Below are positions 27,362 to 36,006 of a stretch of DNA of 64,000 bases, piece by piece. The notes beneath the pieces are model-generated. The model was not told the origin of the DNA. It ran no database searches and saw only the letters and a list, made by a program, of their open reading frames with translations. The translations under genes and the position numbers were made by a program. This stretch comes from Spartobacteria bacterium (lineage in GTDB: Bacteria; Verrucomicrobiota; Verrucomicrobiia; Chthoniobacterales; Chthoniobacteraceae). Where the stretch lies: positions 62,001 to 126,000 of the forward strand of contig JAJPII010000015.1 of assembly GCA_021324825.1 (NCBI GenBank), read 5' to 3'. How positions within the stretch are numbered: position 1 is the stretch's first letter; each line of letters starts with the position of its first letter.

Positions 27362-28258
27362 ATGGCAATCCTCGTCACCCCCCAAACCCGCGTGCTCGTG
27401 CAGGGCATCACCGGCAGCTTCGGCGCCACGCACACCCGGCTCTCCCTCGCATACGGCACCCACGTCGTCGCCGGCGTCACCCCCGGCAAAGGCGGCCAGC
27501 GCTTCGAGGACAAGGCGCCGATCTTCGACACCGTCACCGAAGCCGTTCGCCAGACGGGGGCGACCGTCAGCGTCATCTTCGTCCCGCCGCCATTCGCGGC
27601 CGACGCCATCCTCGAAGGAGTCGACGCCGGGCTGGACCTCGTAGTCGCGATCACCGAAGGCGTCCCGGTCAATGACATGGTGAAAGTAAAAGCGGCCATG
27701 CAAGGCGGCAAGACCCGGCTCATCGGCCCGAATTGCCCCGGCCTCGTGACGCCCGGCGAGGGCGAGAAATCGCACGGCGGCTGCCGCATCGGCATCGCCC
27801 CCGGCTACATCCACAAGCGCGGCGGCGTCGGCGTCGTCTCGCGCTCCGGCACCTTGACTTACGAGGCCGTGTGGCAGCTCACGAGCCGCGGCTACGGCCA
27901 GAGCACCTGCGTCGGCATCGGCGGCGACCCCGTCAACGGCACATCCCATCTCGACGTGCTCAAGATGTTCAACGACGACCCGGAGACGGAGGCCGTCATC
28001 CTCATCGGCGAGATCGGCGGCGACGCCGAGGAAAAAGCAGCCGAATGGGCCGCCGAGCATTGCAAAAAGCCGATAGCCGCGTTCATCGCCGGCGCCACCG
28101 CGCCTCCCGGGCGCCGGATGGGCCACGCCGGAGCCATCGTCTCCGGCGGCAAGGGAACCGCCGCCGGGAAAATCGAAGCGTTGAAAAAGGCCGGGATCGC
28201 CGTGGCCGAAACGCCCGCCGACATGGCCGACACACTCATCAAACGAATGAAATCCTAA
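27362..28258 (+). CDS. sucD: Succinyl-CoA ligase alpha subunit
   Basis: 298 residues. CoA-binding fold '[22 protein letters not shown]', 'GVTPGKGG', '[14 protein letters not shown]', and the phosphohistidine loop '[17 protein letters not shown]'. Partner of sucC. Its ATG at 27362 directly follows the VOC stop codon, and only 4 bases separate it from gltA. Confidence 0.97.
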   Translation: MAILVTPQTRVLVQGITGSFGATHTRLSLAYGTHVVAGVTPGKGGQRFEDKAPIFDTVTEAVRQTGATVSVIFVPPPFAADAILEGVDAGLDLVVAITEGVPVNDMVKVKAAMQGGKTRLIGPNCPGLVTPGEGEKSHGGCRIGIAPGYIHKRGGVGVVSRSGTLTYEAVWQLTSRGYGQSTCVGIGGDPVNGTSHLDVLKMFNDDPETEAVILIGEIGGDAEEKAAEWAAEHCKKPIAAFIAGATAPPGRRMGHAGAIVSGGKGTAAGKIEALKKAGIAVAETPADMADTLIKRMKS

Positions 28259-28262
28259 CCCT

Positions 28263-29390
28263 ATGGCCGTAATAGCAAAAGGTCTCGAAGGCATTGTAGC
28301 CAACAGCACCCGCCTGAGTGACGTCATCGGAGCGGAAGGCAAACTCATCTACGCCGGTTACGACATCAACGAACTCGCCGGCAACGCCTCCTACGAGGAG
28401 ATCGTCCACCTCCTCTGGCACGGACACCTGCCGAACAAGCGGGAATACGACGAACTCTGCCACGAACTGCGCGAAAGCCGCGAACTGCCAAAGGGCGTCC
28501 TCGACTTCCTGCGCTCCGCGCCCAAGTCCGCGGAGCCGATGGACGTGCTGCGCACCGCCATCTCCATGCTCGGCCTGTACGACCACGGCCTGGCCGAAGG
28601 AGATACGACGGATGCCAACCAGAACCGCGCCCTGCGCATCACCGCGCAGATCGGCGTCATAGCCGCCTATTTCCACCGCGCCCGGCAGGGCAAGGATTTC
28701 CCGCCCATCCGGCATGACTTGGGCGAGGCCGCGCATTTTCTCTACCTCATCAACGGCGAGGCCCCGAGCGCCGACGCCGCGCGCACCCTGGATGTCGCCT
28801 TCGTCCTCCACGCCGACCACGGCATGAACGCCTCCACCTTCAGCGCGCGCGTCACCATCGCCACCCTCAGCGACATGTATTCGGCCATCACCTCGGCCAT
28901 CGGCACGTTGAAAGGCCCTTTGCACGGCGGCGCGAACGAAGGCGTCATCCACATGCTCGTCGAGATCGGCAGCGAGGAAAACGTCGACCACTGGGTCGAG
29001 GAGCAGCTCGCGCAGAAAAAGAAGATCATGGGCATCGGACACCGCGTCTATAAAACGCTCGACCCGCGCGCCCCGCACCTGCGCGCCATGGCCATCCGGC
29101 TCAGCAACGAGCTGGGCGATCCGAAATGGATCCGGATGTCGGAACGCATCGCAGCCATCATGAAGGAGAAGAAAGGCCTCAACGCCAACGTCGATTTCTA
29201 CTCCGCCACCGTCTACTATTCCCTCGGCATCCCGACCGACCTGTTCACGCCCATCTTCGCCATCGCGCGCACCTCCGGCTGGACGGCGCACGTCCTCGAG
29301 CAACTTTCCGACAACCGTCTCTACCGCCCCTTGAGCGAATACACCGGCCCGGCCGGCGACAAGAAATTCGTCCCGATGGAGAAACGTTGA
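28263..29390 (+). CDS. gltA: Citrate synthase
   Basis: Condenses oxaloacetate and acetyl-CoA. 375 residues, the short dimeric type. Active-site regions are 'LHADHGMNASTFSARV', 'GPLHGGANEGVIHML' and 'GIGHRVYKTLDPRAPHLR'. 2-Methylcitrate synthase is an alternative for this size class, but clustering with sucCD favours citrate synthase. The stop TGA overlaps the TTG start of the next gene. Confidence 0.95.
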   Translation: MAVIAKGLEGIVANSTRLSDVIGAEGKLIYAGYDINELAGNASYEEIVHLLWHGHLPNKREYDELCHELRESRELPKGVLDFLRSAPKSAEPMDVLRTAISMLGLYDHGLAEGDTTDANQNRALRITAQIGVIAAYFHRARQGKDFPPIRHDLGEAAHFLYLINGEAPSADAARTLDVAFVLHADHGMNASTFSARVTIATLSDMYSAITSAIGTLKGPLHGGANEGVIHMLVEIGSEENVDHWVEEQLAQKKKIMGIGHRVYKTLDPRAPHLRAMAIRLSNELGDPKWIRMSERIAAIMKEKKGLNANVDFYSATVYYSLGIPTDLFTPIFAIARTSGWTAHVLEQLSDNRLYRPLSEYTGPAGDKKFVPMEKR

Positions 29391-29839
29391 CGCGCCTCGC
29401 GTTCCTGGCGCCGTTGATCCTGTTCGGCTGCGCCCTTCCCCCGTCCGATCCCGTGAAGGAGATCGCGCAGGACACCTATTGCATCCAGTATTCTTCGAGC
29501 CGGGGCCGCTCGCCGATGACGCCCGAAGACCGGGTCATGCTGCTCGCCGCCGAGACGACCCTGCGCCACGGGCTAAATTATTTTGCGATAGTAGGCATCG
29601 GCGGCGAAGCCTCCTCCTCCGCCCCGGAGCCGAGCAAGATCGCCCCGAACGCCGCCCTTCAAAACGTCTACGGCATCTACGGCGTGGGCGGAACAAGCGT
29701 GCGCCCCAGTTCGAGCCAGGTTGCCGCCGCAAAGAGAGGGATAACGATCAAGTGCTTCGCCGCCCAGCCCGCCGAACTCATAGCCTCCAACGCCGCCGCG
29801 GTCGAGAAGGACATCAAAAAGAAATATTCCCTGCCATAG
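29387..29839 (+). CDS. Small lipoprotein, unknown function
   Basis: 150 residues from the TTG at 29387, which overlaps the gltA stop (TTGA) and has a GGAG ribosome-binding site 5-6 bases upstream. Signal 'MTRLAFLAPLILFGCALPPSD' has lipobox LFGC; the mature protein contains 'LLAAETTLRHGLNYFAIVG' and a Ser/Gly-rich centre. A family with 'A...L..G..YF.I' of this kind is seen in envelope lipoproteins, but I do not recognise a named domain. Confidence 0.75.
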   Translation: MTRLAFLAPLILFGCALPPSDPVKEIAQDTYCIQYSSSRGRSPMTPEDRVMLLAAETTLRHGLNYFAIVGIGGEASSSAPEPSKIAPNAALQNVYGIYGVGGTSVRPSSSQVAAAKRGITIKCFAAQPAELIASNAAAVEKDIKKKYSLP

Positions 29840-29847
29840 CCGATAAG

Positions 29848-30246
29848 CTAACCGCCGAGATCCGAAACCGACAAGTCTTCTTCTCCGGCGACCATTCGTT
29901 TCCAAGTTAGCTTATAATGCTTGAAGTTTAGCAACAAGGCTACCTCCAGGCCGGTTATATTCATGTAGCCGAGCATCTGGGCGTAATGCGTTTCATTGAA
30001 CATGCTGACAACTTTGGCATCGACGATGACGGCATCGTCCACAATGAGGTCCGGGATCAGTTTGCCGATGAAACGATCCCGATAACGAACTGGAAATTCA
30101 CGATGAAGTTCCACGGAATGGCCTGCCTGGGTTAGTTCGATGAGAAGAGCGCTTTCGTAAAGTCTCTCATCGAGCCCTGGCCTGAGCTCATTCAGCACGG
30201 TCATCGCCGAGCCTATGATAACGCGCGTCAAACCCTCATGTTTCAT
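29848..30246 (-). CDS. GxxExxY-family protein (PDDEXK-like)
   Basis: 132 residues from the ATG at 30244-30246 (MKHEGLTRVIIGSA). The name-giving motif is 'GLDERLYESAL'. The PD-(D/E)XK-like core is 'GKLIPDLIVDDAVIVDAKVV' (D, then D-x-K), followed by 'HYAQMLGYMNITGLEVALLLNF'. Members are assumed to be nuclease-like and often occur in many copies per genome; no function is established. The first 13 codons are repeated at 30440-30480 next to an inverted-repeat element, so the gene and the repeats have moved or duplicated together. Confidence 0.88.
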   Translation of the reverse strand: MKHEGLTRVIIGSAMTVLNELRPGLDERLYESALLIELTQAGHSVELHREFPVRYRDRFIGKLIPDLIVDDAVIVDAKVVSMFNETHYAQMLGYMNITGLEVALLLNFKHYKLTWKRMVAGEEDLSVSDLGG

Positions 30247-30419
30247 GAAGAATTTTTTTTTAACCACGGATAACACGGATAACACGGATGAAGAGAAGGA
30301 AAATTCATGTCTGCCGGCGAAAAGATGGGACAGAACGGGTCCAAGCGGGTTGCCTCTCCCTTCTTTAATCCGTGCTATCCGTGTTATCCGTGGTTAAATG
30401 CTTTTCTTTTCGGAACTCA
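30209..30419. repeat. Direct-repeat unit A with ACACGGAT inverted repeats, overlapping the GxxExxY gene start
   Basis: A 211-base unit. It contains the first codons of the GxxExxY gene, then an inverted repeat: left arm 30260-30289 (TTAACCACGG, then two AACACGGAT units with TA junction) and right arm 30368-30397, complementary with one mismatch over 30 bases, around a 78-base centre. The element could form a long hairpin. Confidence 0.9.
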
Positions 30420-30439
30420 GTTCAGTCCAACAATCCTCG

Positions 30440-30658
30440 GAGCCTATGATAACACGTGTCAAACCCTCGTGTTTCATAAAGAATTTTTTTTAACCACGGA
30501 TAACACGGATAACACGGATGGCACGGATGAAGAGAAGGAAAATTCATGTCTGCCGGCGAAAAGATGGGACAGAACGAGTCCAAGCGGGTTGCCTCTCCCT
30601 TCTTTAATCCGTGCTATCCGTGTTATCCGTGGTTAAATGCTTTTCTTTTCGGGACTCA
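30440..30658. repeat. Direct-repeat unit B, second copy with one extra 9-base unit
   Basis: A near-identical copy of unit A, 20 bases downstream. It holds a decapitated 5' piece of the GxxExxY gene (MKHEGLTRVIIGS on the minus strand), a left arm 30490-30529 with an additional GCACGGATG unit, the same centre with one base change, and right arm 30607-30636. The extra unit shows that the ~9-base ACACGGAT module changes in copy number. Confidence 0.9.
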
Positions 30659-30677
30659 ACCCGAATTGCCGCGCGGA

Positions 30678-31781
30678 TTATTTCCCGAGGATGAAGTCCG
30701 CTATCGCGAGCGCCGCTCCCGGGCGGCTGATTTTCGTTATGTTAGCCTCCCACGTCTTCCACAGCGCGGCGTTGTCTTTAAAGGCTTCCGCCACCGTCGC
30801 GGCGATCTTTTCGTGCGTTTGGGCGACCCGCCCGCATCCGTTCTCGACGATGAGTTGCGCGTTGCCTTCCTCCTGCCCGGGAACGACCTGGCTGATGATC
30901 ATCGGAGTCTTCGCCGCGGTCGTTTCCTGCACGGTCGCTCCGCCCGCTTTGCTGATGAGGAGATGGCTGCGCATCACCAGTTCCGGCATCCTGTCGGTCC
31001 AGCCGAAGATTTCCACCTCGCGCTTAGCCTGCCGCGCCGTTTCGGCGATGCGCGCGCCGAGCGCTTCGTCGCGGCCAACCGTCACGGTCACGTCGATGGC
31101 CGGGTTTTCCAACAGCCGCCCAAGCAGCGCGGGCGCTTCGCCGTGGGCGAAGTTGATCATGAAGAGAACCCTGGGCCGCGTGCTTGCGGAAGGCGCGGGC
31201 CGCTCGATCGCTTCCTTCGCAAACCGCGGCGTGACGGGGAATCCGAGCACCTTCATCTTTTCGGCGGGGACGCCCGCCCGCTTCATCACGGCGGCGGTGT
31301 CCTCGTTCGGGAGGAGGAAGTAGTCGCTGGGCGCGCGATGCCATACGGAATTAATCGTTATCGAGTCCGTGACGACGGTAAGGAAAACGAAGTTCCGCCC
31401 GCGCGGGTACAGGCGTTCGAGCAGGAAGCTGTAGATGGGATAGGTCGAGACGATGGCGTCGGGCTTCTCCTCCGCGATGATCTTCGCGAGCAGCCTGCTC
31501 ATCTTCGACAGCGTGAAGAGCGTTCCTTCCACCAGCCGCGTCGTGTCGAGCAGTTCGTAGAATTTCTGCCAGACGCGCGGCGCGTTGTTTATGACCCCGA
31601 TGTACGCCTTTCGGGAAAGGTCGTTGGATCGCCCGTAGCTCATCGCGAAGAGGTCTAGCACCCGCGCCTCCGCCTCTCCGTTCGCGACGGCCTCGATGCC
31701 CGCGCAAACGCTTTTTGCGGCGGTGTTGTGCCCCTCGCCGTAGCCCGCGGTGAGGATGAGAACCTTCCGTTTACGCGACAT
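30678..31781 (-). CDS. GT28/MGDG-synthase-like glycosyltransferase
   Basis: 367 residues from the ATG at 31779-31781 (MSRKRKVLILTAGYGEGH). 'LTAGYGEGHNTAAKSV' is the N-terminal signature of MGDG synthase and processive diacylglycerol glucosyltransferases; the C-terminal GT-B half has 'MINFAHGEAPALLGRLL' and 'LLISKAGGATVQETTAAKTPMI', which binds the sugar nucleotide. It probably glycosylates a membrane lipid. Acceptor and sugar cannot be told. Confidence 0.85.
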   Translation of the reverse strand: MSRKRKVLILTAGYGEGHNTAAKSVCAGIEAVANGEAEARVLDLFAMSYGRSNDLSRKAYIGVINNAPRVWQKFYELLDTTRLVEGTLFTLSKMSRLLAKIIAEEKPDAIVSTYPIYSFLLERLYPRGRNFVFLTVVTDSITINSVWHRAPSDYFLLPNEDTAAVMKRAGVPAEKMKVLGFPVTPRFAKEAIERPAPSASTRPRVLFMINFAHGEAPALLGRLLENPAIDVTVTVGRDEALGARIAETARQAKREVEIFGWTDRMPELVMRSHLLISKAGGATVQETTAAKTPMIISQVVPGQEEGNAQLIVENGCGRVAQTHEKIAATVAEAFKDNAALWKTWEANITKISRPGAALAIADFILGK

Positions 31782-31851
31782 CCCGCGCAGATTACCCGGT
31801 AAACGCGCCTGATGCATTGTATTTTTCGCGACGCGCCTTACCATCCGAAGC

Positions 31852-32847
31852 GTGCGCCGGACGCTGACATTTTTCGCGGCCTTATTCGCCGCCGGGCTTC
31901 TTCTTCCCTATGCGGGAAAGCTCCGCGCTTTGACCGACGACGAGAAGAAAGCCATGTTCCTGAAGGCGCGCGAGGAGATGGAAACGGTCGCCAGCCCCAC
32001 GCCTTCCGCCGAGGCGAAGCCAAAACCCCGCGCGAAACACCACGGCGCCCGCCCCGCGACTCCCACCCCCAGGCCGAAGCCGCCACGGGAACTCGAGCAG
32101 GAACCGGAAGCCACGCCCACTCCCGCTCCCACGCCCACGCCCGTGCACCGGGCCGAAACGCCGGAGCCCACTCCCCGCCCCCGTCCGACCCCCGCCGCCA
32201 CTCCGGCGCCCAAGCCCCCCCCGCTCAATCCTTACATGCCGCCGCCGCCGCAGCCCGCCGCGGTCACCATCCAGAAATCCGAGCCGCGCACGGGGCTCGC
32301 CCCGCAACCGCCGCGCTTCTTTTGGGAGAAATGGAACAACTGGCGCTACATCAACAAATATGTCCGGGCGGAGATCGACCGCGCCCCCGTGCAGCGCAAC
32401 CGCTGGCGGTACATCGTCGTCCACAACAGCGGCACCCGGCAGGGCAACGCGCGCATATTCGACCTGTACCACAGGCGCGTCCGAGGCATGCCGAACGGGC
32501 TCGCGTACCAGTTCGTCATCGGCAACGGGACTTCCTCCGGCAACGGCCAGATCGAGGTCGGCGACCGCTGGCGCAGGCAGATCAACGGCGGCCACGTCCA
32601 TAGCGATTACCTGAACAACATCGCGCTTGGCATCTGCCTGGTGGGCGACTTCAACCGCGACACGCCGACGCGCGAGCAGTTGCTGGCGCTGGACGAGTTG
32701 ATCCGCTACCTGCGCATCCGGGTCGGGAAAATCGACGGGCGCTTCGCCATCGTCAAGGCGCATCGCGACATCAATCCGCCCCAATGGCCCACCGATTGCC
32801 CCGGAGACCGGTTCCCTTTCCGCTGGCTTTACAGTAATTACCGGTGA
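31852..32847 (+). CDS. Secreted peptidoglycan amidase (PGRP/amidase_2-like)
   Basis: 331 residues from a GTG at 31852. Signal peptide 'LTFFAALFAAGLLLPYAG', then a ~90-residue Pro/Thr/Lys-rich linker with repeated PTP motifs (about 50-140), then an amidase_2/PGRP domain from about 175: 'YIVVHNSGTRQGNARIFD', 'GLAYQFVIGNG', 'LGICLVGDFN', 'VKAHRDINPPQWPTDCPG'. H in VVHNS, H in KAHRD and the Cys of DCPG fit the Zn ligands of N-acetylmuramoyl-L-alanine amidases. The linker could span the envelope. Confidence 0.85.
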   Translation: MRRTLTFFAALFAAGLLLPYAGKLRALTDDEKKAMFLKAREEMETVASPTPSAEAKPKPRAKHHGARPATPTPRPKPPRELEQEPEATPTPAPTPTPVHRAETPEPTPRPRPTPAATPAPKPPPLNPYMPPPPQPAAVTIQKSEPRTGLAPQPPRFFWEKWNNWRYINKYVRAEIDRAPVQRNRWRYIVVHNSGTRQGNARIFDLYHRRVRGMPNGLAYQFVIGNGTSSGNGQIEVGDRWRRQINGGHVHSDYLNNIALGICLVGDFNRDTPTREQLLALDELIRYLRIRVGKIDGRFAIVKAHRDINPPQWPTDCPGDRFPFRWLYSNYR

Positions 32848-33734
32848 TGAACATAGGACTGACAGGAGCGTCGGGATTCATCGGCGCCCGCGTGGCGGAA
32901 CGGGCGAACCGGGCTGGGCATCAGGTCATCGCCTTCTCCAGGACGCCGGAAAAGCCGCTGCCGGGTTGCGCGGAGACCCGCCTTTTCGACATCGAAAAAC
33001 TGTGCGACTTCGAAGGATGCGACGCGGTCATCCATCTCGCGGGCGAATCGGTCGCGGGCATTTGGACGGAAGAGAAGCGGCGCAGGATCATGGAGAGCCG
33101 CAAGCTTGGGACGCGGCACGTCGTCAATTCGCTCTTCGCCGCGGCGCGGACGCCCCCCGTGCTCGTGAGCGGATCGGCCATCGGGTTCTACGGCGACACC
33201 GGCGAGGCCGAGGCGGACGAAGACGCCCAGCCCGGAAAAGGGTTTCTCGCCGAGGTCTGCCAGGCCTGGGAACACGAGGCGCTCCGCGCGCGCGAAAAGG
33301 GCGTCCGCGTCGCGCTATTGCGGACGGCGCTTGTGCTGGGGCGCGGCGGCGCGCTCAAGATGATGCTGCCCGCGTTCCGGTCCGGCCTTGGCGGCAAGCT
33401 CGGTTCCGGGAAGCAATGGATGGCGTGGATACACGTCGAGGACGAAGCCGCGCTGGCTCTCTTCGCCGCGGAGAATCCGGCGGTCGAAGGCCCGTTGAAC
33501 GCCGCGGCCCCCGAGCCGTGCCGCAACGCGGACTTCACCAAGGCGCTCGGGCGGGAGTTGCACCGGCCGGCGCTGCTGACGGTTCCGGCAGTGATCCTCA
33601 GCTCCATGCTGGGGGATTTCTCGCACGAGCTTCTTGACAACCGCCGCATTGTCCCGAAGCGTCCGGTCCTTTACAAATTTCCCTACCGCTTTCCTTCCCT
33701 CGACGAGGCTTTGAGAGATATCCTGAAATCCTGA
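32847..33734 (+). CDS. TIGR01777-type NAD-dependent epimerase/dehydratase (SDR39U1 family)
   Basis: 295 residues from the ATG at 32847, which overlaps the upstream stop (ATGA). Rossmann motif 'IGLTGASGFIGARVAERA', 'DAVIHLAGESVAGIWTEEKRRRI' in part, 'VSGSAIGFYGD' (Tyr of the SDR site) and 'WIHVEDEAALALF'. C-terminal DUF1731-like segment 'ELLDNRRIVPKRPVLYKFPYRFPSLDEAL', split over a turn. Substrate unknown. It is in an apparent operon with the amidase-like gene and the HAD protein. Confidence 0.9.
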   Translation: MNIGLTGASGFIGARVAERANRAGHQVIAFSRTPEKPLPGCAETRLFDIEKLCDFEGCDAVIHLAGESVAGIWTEEKRRRIMESRKLGTRHVVNSLFAAARTPPVLVSGSAIGFYGDTGEAEADEDAQPGKGFLAEVCQAWEHEALRAREKGVRVALLRTALVLGRGGALKMMLPAFRSGLGGKLGSGKQWMAWIHVEDEAALALFAAENPAVEGPLNAAAPEPCRNADFTKALGRELHRPALLTVPAVILSSMLGDFSHELLDNRRIVPKRPVLYKFPYRFPSLDEALRDILKS

Positions 33735-33736
33735 CA

Positions 33737-34615
33737 ATGGCGCCGCAGAACATCATCGCGATCGTCTACGACTACGACCAGACGCTGAGCCCCACCTACA
33801 TGCAGGAACAGGTGCTCTTCCCGCGATTCGGCATCAACCCCGGGCAATTCTGGAAGCGGTGCGCCGAACTGGTGCGCGAGCAGGGGTTCGACAACGAACT
33901 GGCTTACATGAAGGTCATCCTCGACTACCTGGCGATGGATCGGCCCACCAACGCCGAGTTGCGTTCGCTCGGCAAGCAGATGACCTTCTACAAGGGCCTG
34001 CCGGAGATGTTCGACGAGCTCGCCGAAGGCCTCCTGACCCCTGAACACGAGGAGCACGGCATCCGCGTCGAGCACTACATTATTTCCTCCGGGCTGAAGG
34101 TCATCATCGAAGGAAGCCTGCTTGCCCGGTACGTGAAAGCGATCTTCGGCTGCGAGTTCGCCGAGGACGCGGAGGGGCGGATCACCTTTCCGAAGCGGGT
34201 CATAAGCCACACGCAAAAGACCCAGTTTCTTTTTCGGATAAACAAAGGGCTGCTCGACATGTCGCAGGACGTGAACGACCACATGCCCGCCGACATCCGG
34301 CCCGTGCCATTCTCCCACATGATCTACGTCGGGGACGGGCCGACGGATGTCCCGTGCTTCACGGTCATGCGCAAGTACGGCGGGCACGCGATAGCCGTTT
34401 ACAATTCGGAAGACCCGAGCCGCGCCAGCTTCAAGAAATGCTACCAGCTCGCCACCCACGCCGACCGGGTCAAACACATCGCGCCCTCCGACTACCGGCG
34501 GGGAAGCCACCTGCGGCTGCTGCTGGAGGAGATGACCGCAGAGATCGCCGCCGGCATGGTCGACGAACGCCGGCGCGGCGCGGCGCTCGGGGTGGTGCGC
34601 GCGCCGGGCCACTGA
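33737..34615 (+). CDS. HAD-superfamily hydrolase
   Basis: 292 residues. HAD motif I 'IVYDYDQTLSPTYM' near residue 10, motif II Ser in 'YIISSGLK', and motif IV 'IYVGDGPTDVPCF' give a complete phosphatase-type site. It resembles haloacid dehalogenase-like proteins of phosphoserine-phosphatase type, but the cap region is distinct and the substrate is unknown. It lies 2 bases after the epimerase and 5 bases before mpl. Confidence 0.88.
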   Translation: MAPQNIIAIVYDYDQTLSPTYMQEQVLFPRFGINPGQFWKRCAELVREQGFDNELAYMKVILDYLAMDRPTNAELRSLGKQMTFYKGLPEMFDELAEGLLTPEHEEHGIRVEHYIISSGLKVIIEGSLLARYVKAIFGCEFAEDAEGRITFPKRVISHTQKTQFLFRINKGLLDMSQDVNDHMPADIRPVPFSHMIYVGDGPTDVPCFTVMRKYGGHAIAVYNSEDPSRASFKKCYQLATHADRVKHIAPSDYRRGSHLRLLLEEMTAEIAAGMVDERRRGAALGVVRAPGH

Positions 34616-34620
34616 AAACA

Positions 34621-36006
34621 ATGTTTAACACCCCCCGCCATCTTCACTTCCTGGGCGTCTGCGGCACGGCCATGGGCGCCGTCGCCGCGGCGTTGCGGGA
34701 GCGCGGCTTCACCGTCACCGGCTCGGATGAGAACATCTACGAACCGATGTCCGGGTTCCTGAGAGAGCGGGGCGTCGCGCTCAACGAAGGGTACCGCGCG
34801 GAAAACCTCCCCGCGGGCGCGGAACTCATCGTCATCGGCAACGCCATCCGGCGCGGGAACCCCGAGGCCGAAGCCGTGTTGAACCGGAAGCTGTACTATC
34901 TCTCGCTGCCGGAGACGCTGAAGGAATTCTTCCTGCGCGGGCGGCACAACCTGGTCGTGACCGGCACCCACGGCAAGACGACGACGACCTCCCTGCTCGC
35001 GTGGATCATGGAGAGCGCGGGCATGGCGCCCGGCTACATGATCGGCGGGCTGCCGAGGAATTTCAAGCAAGGCGCGTGTCTGCGCGATTCCAAATACTTC
35101 GTCATAGAGGGCGACGAATACGACACGGCGTTCTTCGACAAACGTTCGAAGTTCGTCCATTACCTGCCGGAACTCGTCATCGTCAACAACATCGAGTTCG
35201 ACCACGCGGACATCTTCAACAACCTGGAAGAGATCAAGACCAGCTTCCGCCGGCTGCTCAACATCGTGCCCGGCAACGGCATGGTGCTGTTGAACGCGGA
35301 CGACCCCGTTTGCATCGACACGGCGCGGAATTGCCCCGCGCCCATCGTGGAAGTCGGGTTCTCCCCCAACGCGGCAAACGTCATCCGCGACGTCGCGTAT
35401 GGCCCGGACGGCTCGTCCTTCCGGCTGTTCGACACGGAATTCAGCATCCCGCTCATCGGCGAATACAATGTCCGCAACGCCGCCATGGCCATCTCCGCCG
35501 CGCGGTTTTACGGCGCCGGCCTGTCGAAGATTCGCGAAGCCGTCGCCTCCTTCCAGGGAGTGCGGCGCAGGCAGGAAGTGCGGGGGGAAGTCCGCGGCAT
35601 CAAGGTCATCGACGATTTCGGGCACCACCCGACCGCCATCCGCGAGACCTTGCGCGCCCTGCGGCGGCAGTATGCGAAGTCGAGGCTGTGGGCCGTATTC
35701 GAACCCCGTTCCAACACCACCCGGCGCTCCGTTTTTCAGAAGGAACTCGCCGAAGCGCTCGCGTGCGCGGACGGCGTGGTTCTCGCGAAGGTCGCACGGC
35801 TGGAACAAATCCCCGAACACGAGCGGTTGAACCCCGAGAAAGTCGTCGAGTCGATTTGTGAAGAGGGCCGCGAGGCCTATTACGAGCCGGACGTCCCATG
35901 CATCATCGCGCGGCTGAAACCGCTCGTGCGGCAGGGCGACGTCATCGTCATCTTCAGCAACGGCGGCTTTGACGGCATCCACGCGCGGCTGCTCGCGGAG
36001 TTATGA
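34621..36006 (+). CDS. mpl: UDP-N-acetylmuramate:L-alanyl-gamma-D-glutamyl-meso-diaminopimelate ligase
   Basis: Murein-recycling ligase that attaches recovered tripeptide to UDP-MurNAc. 461 residues, Mur-ligase architecture: N-terminal 'HFLGVCGTAMGAVAAALRERG', ATP loop 'VVTGTHGKTTTTSLLAW', 'FVIEGDEYDTAFFDKRSKF' (typical of Mpl), 'VIDDFGHHPTAIRETL' and 'FEPRSNTTRRSVFQ'. The next gene overlaps by 4 bases and encodes an M14 amidase that could supply the peptide, supporting the call over MurC. Confidence 0.94.
   Translation: MFNTPRHLHFLGVCGTAMGAVAAALRERGFTVTGSDENIYEPMSGFLRERGVALNEGYRAENLPAGAELIVIGNAIRRGNPEAEAVLNRKLYYLSLPETLKEFFLRGRHNLVVTGTHGKTTTTSLLAWIMESAGMAPGYMIGGLPRNFKQGACLRDSKYFVIEGDEYDTAFFDKRSKFVHYLPELVIVNNIEFDHADIFNNLEEIKTSFRRLLNIVPGNGMVLLNADDPVCIDTARNCPAPIVEVGFSPNAANVIRDVAYGPDGSSFRLFDTEFSIPLIGEYNVRNAAMAISAARFYGAGLSKIREAVASFQGVRRRQEVRGEVRGIKVIDDFGHHPTAIRETLRALRRQYAKSRLWAVFEPRSNTTRRSVFQKELAEALACADGVVLAKVARLEQIPEHERLNPEKVVESICEEGREAYYEPDVPCIIARLKPLVRQGDVIVIFSNGGFDGIHARLLAEL

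Noticed and set aside
30307-30636. Short plus-strand frames inside the duplicated repeat unit (ending ...RAIRVIRG)
   Set aside because: They are translations of the inverted repeat itself, occur in every frame and have no recognisable domain.
30260-30636. CRISPR-like array
   Set aside because: Only two units, inverted arms rather than direct repeats with unique spacers, and no cas genes.
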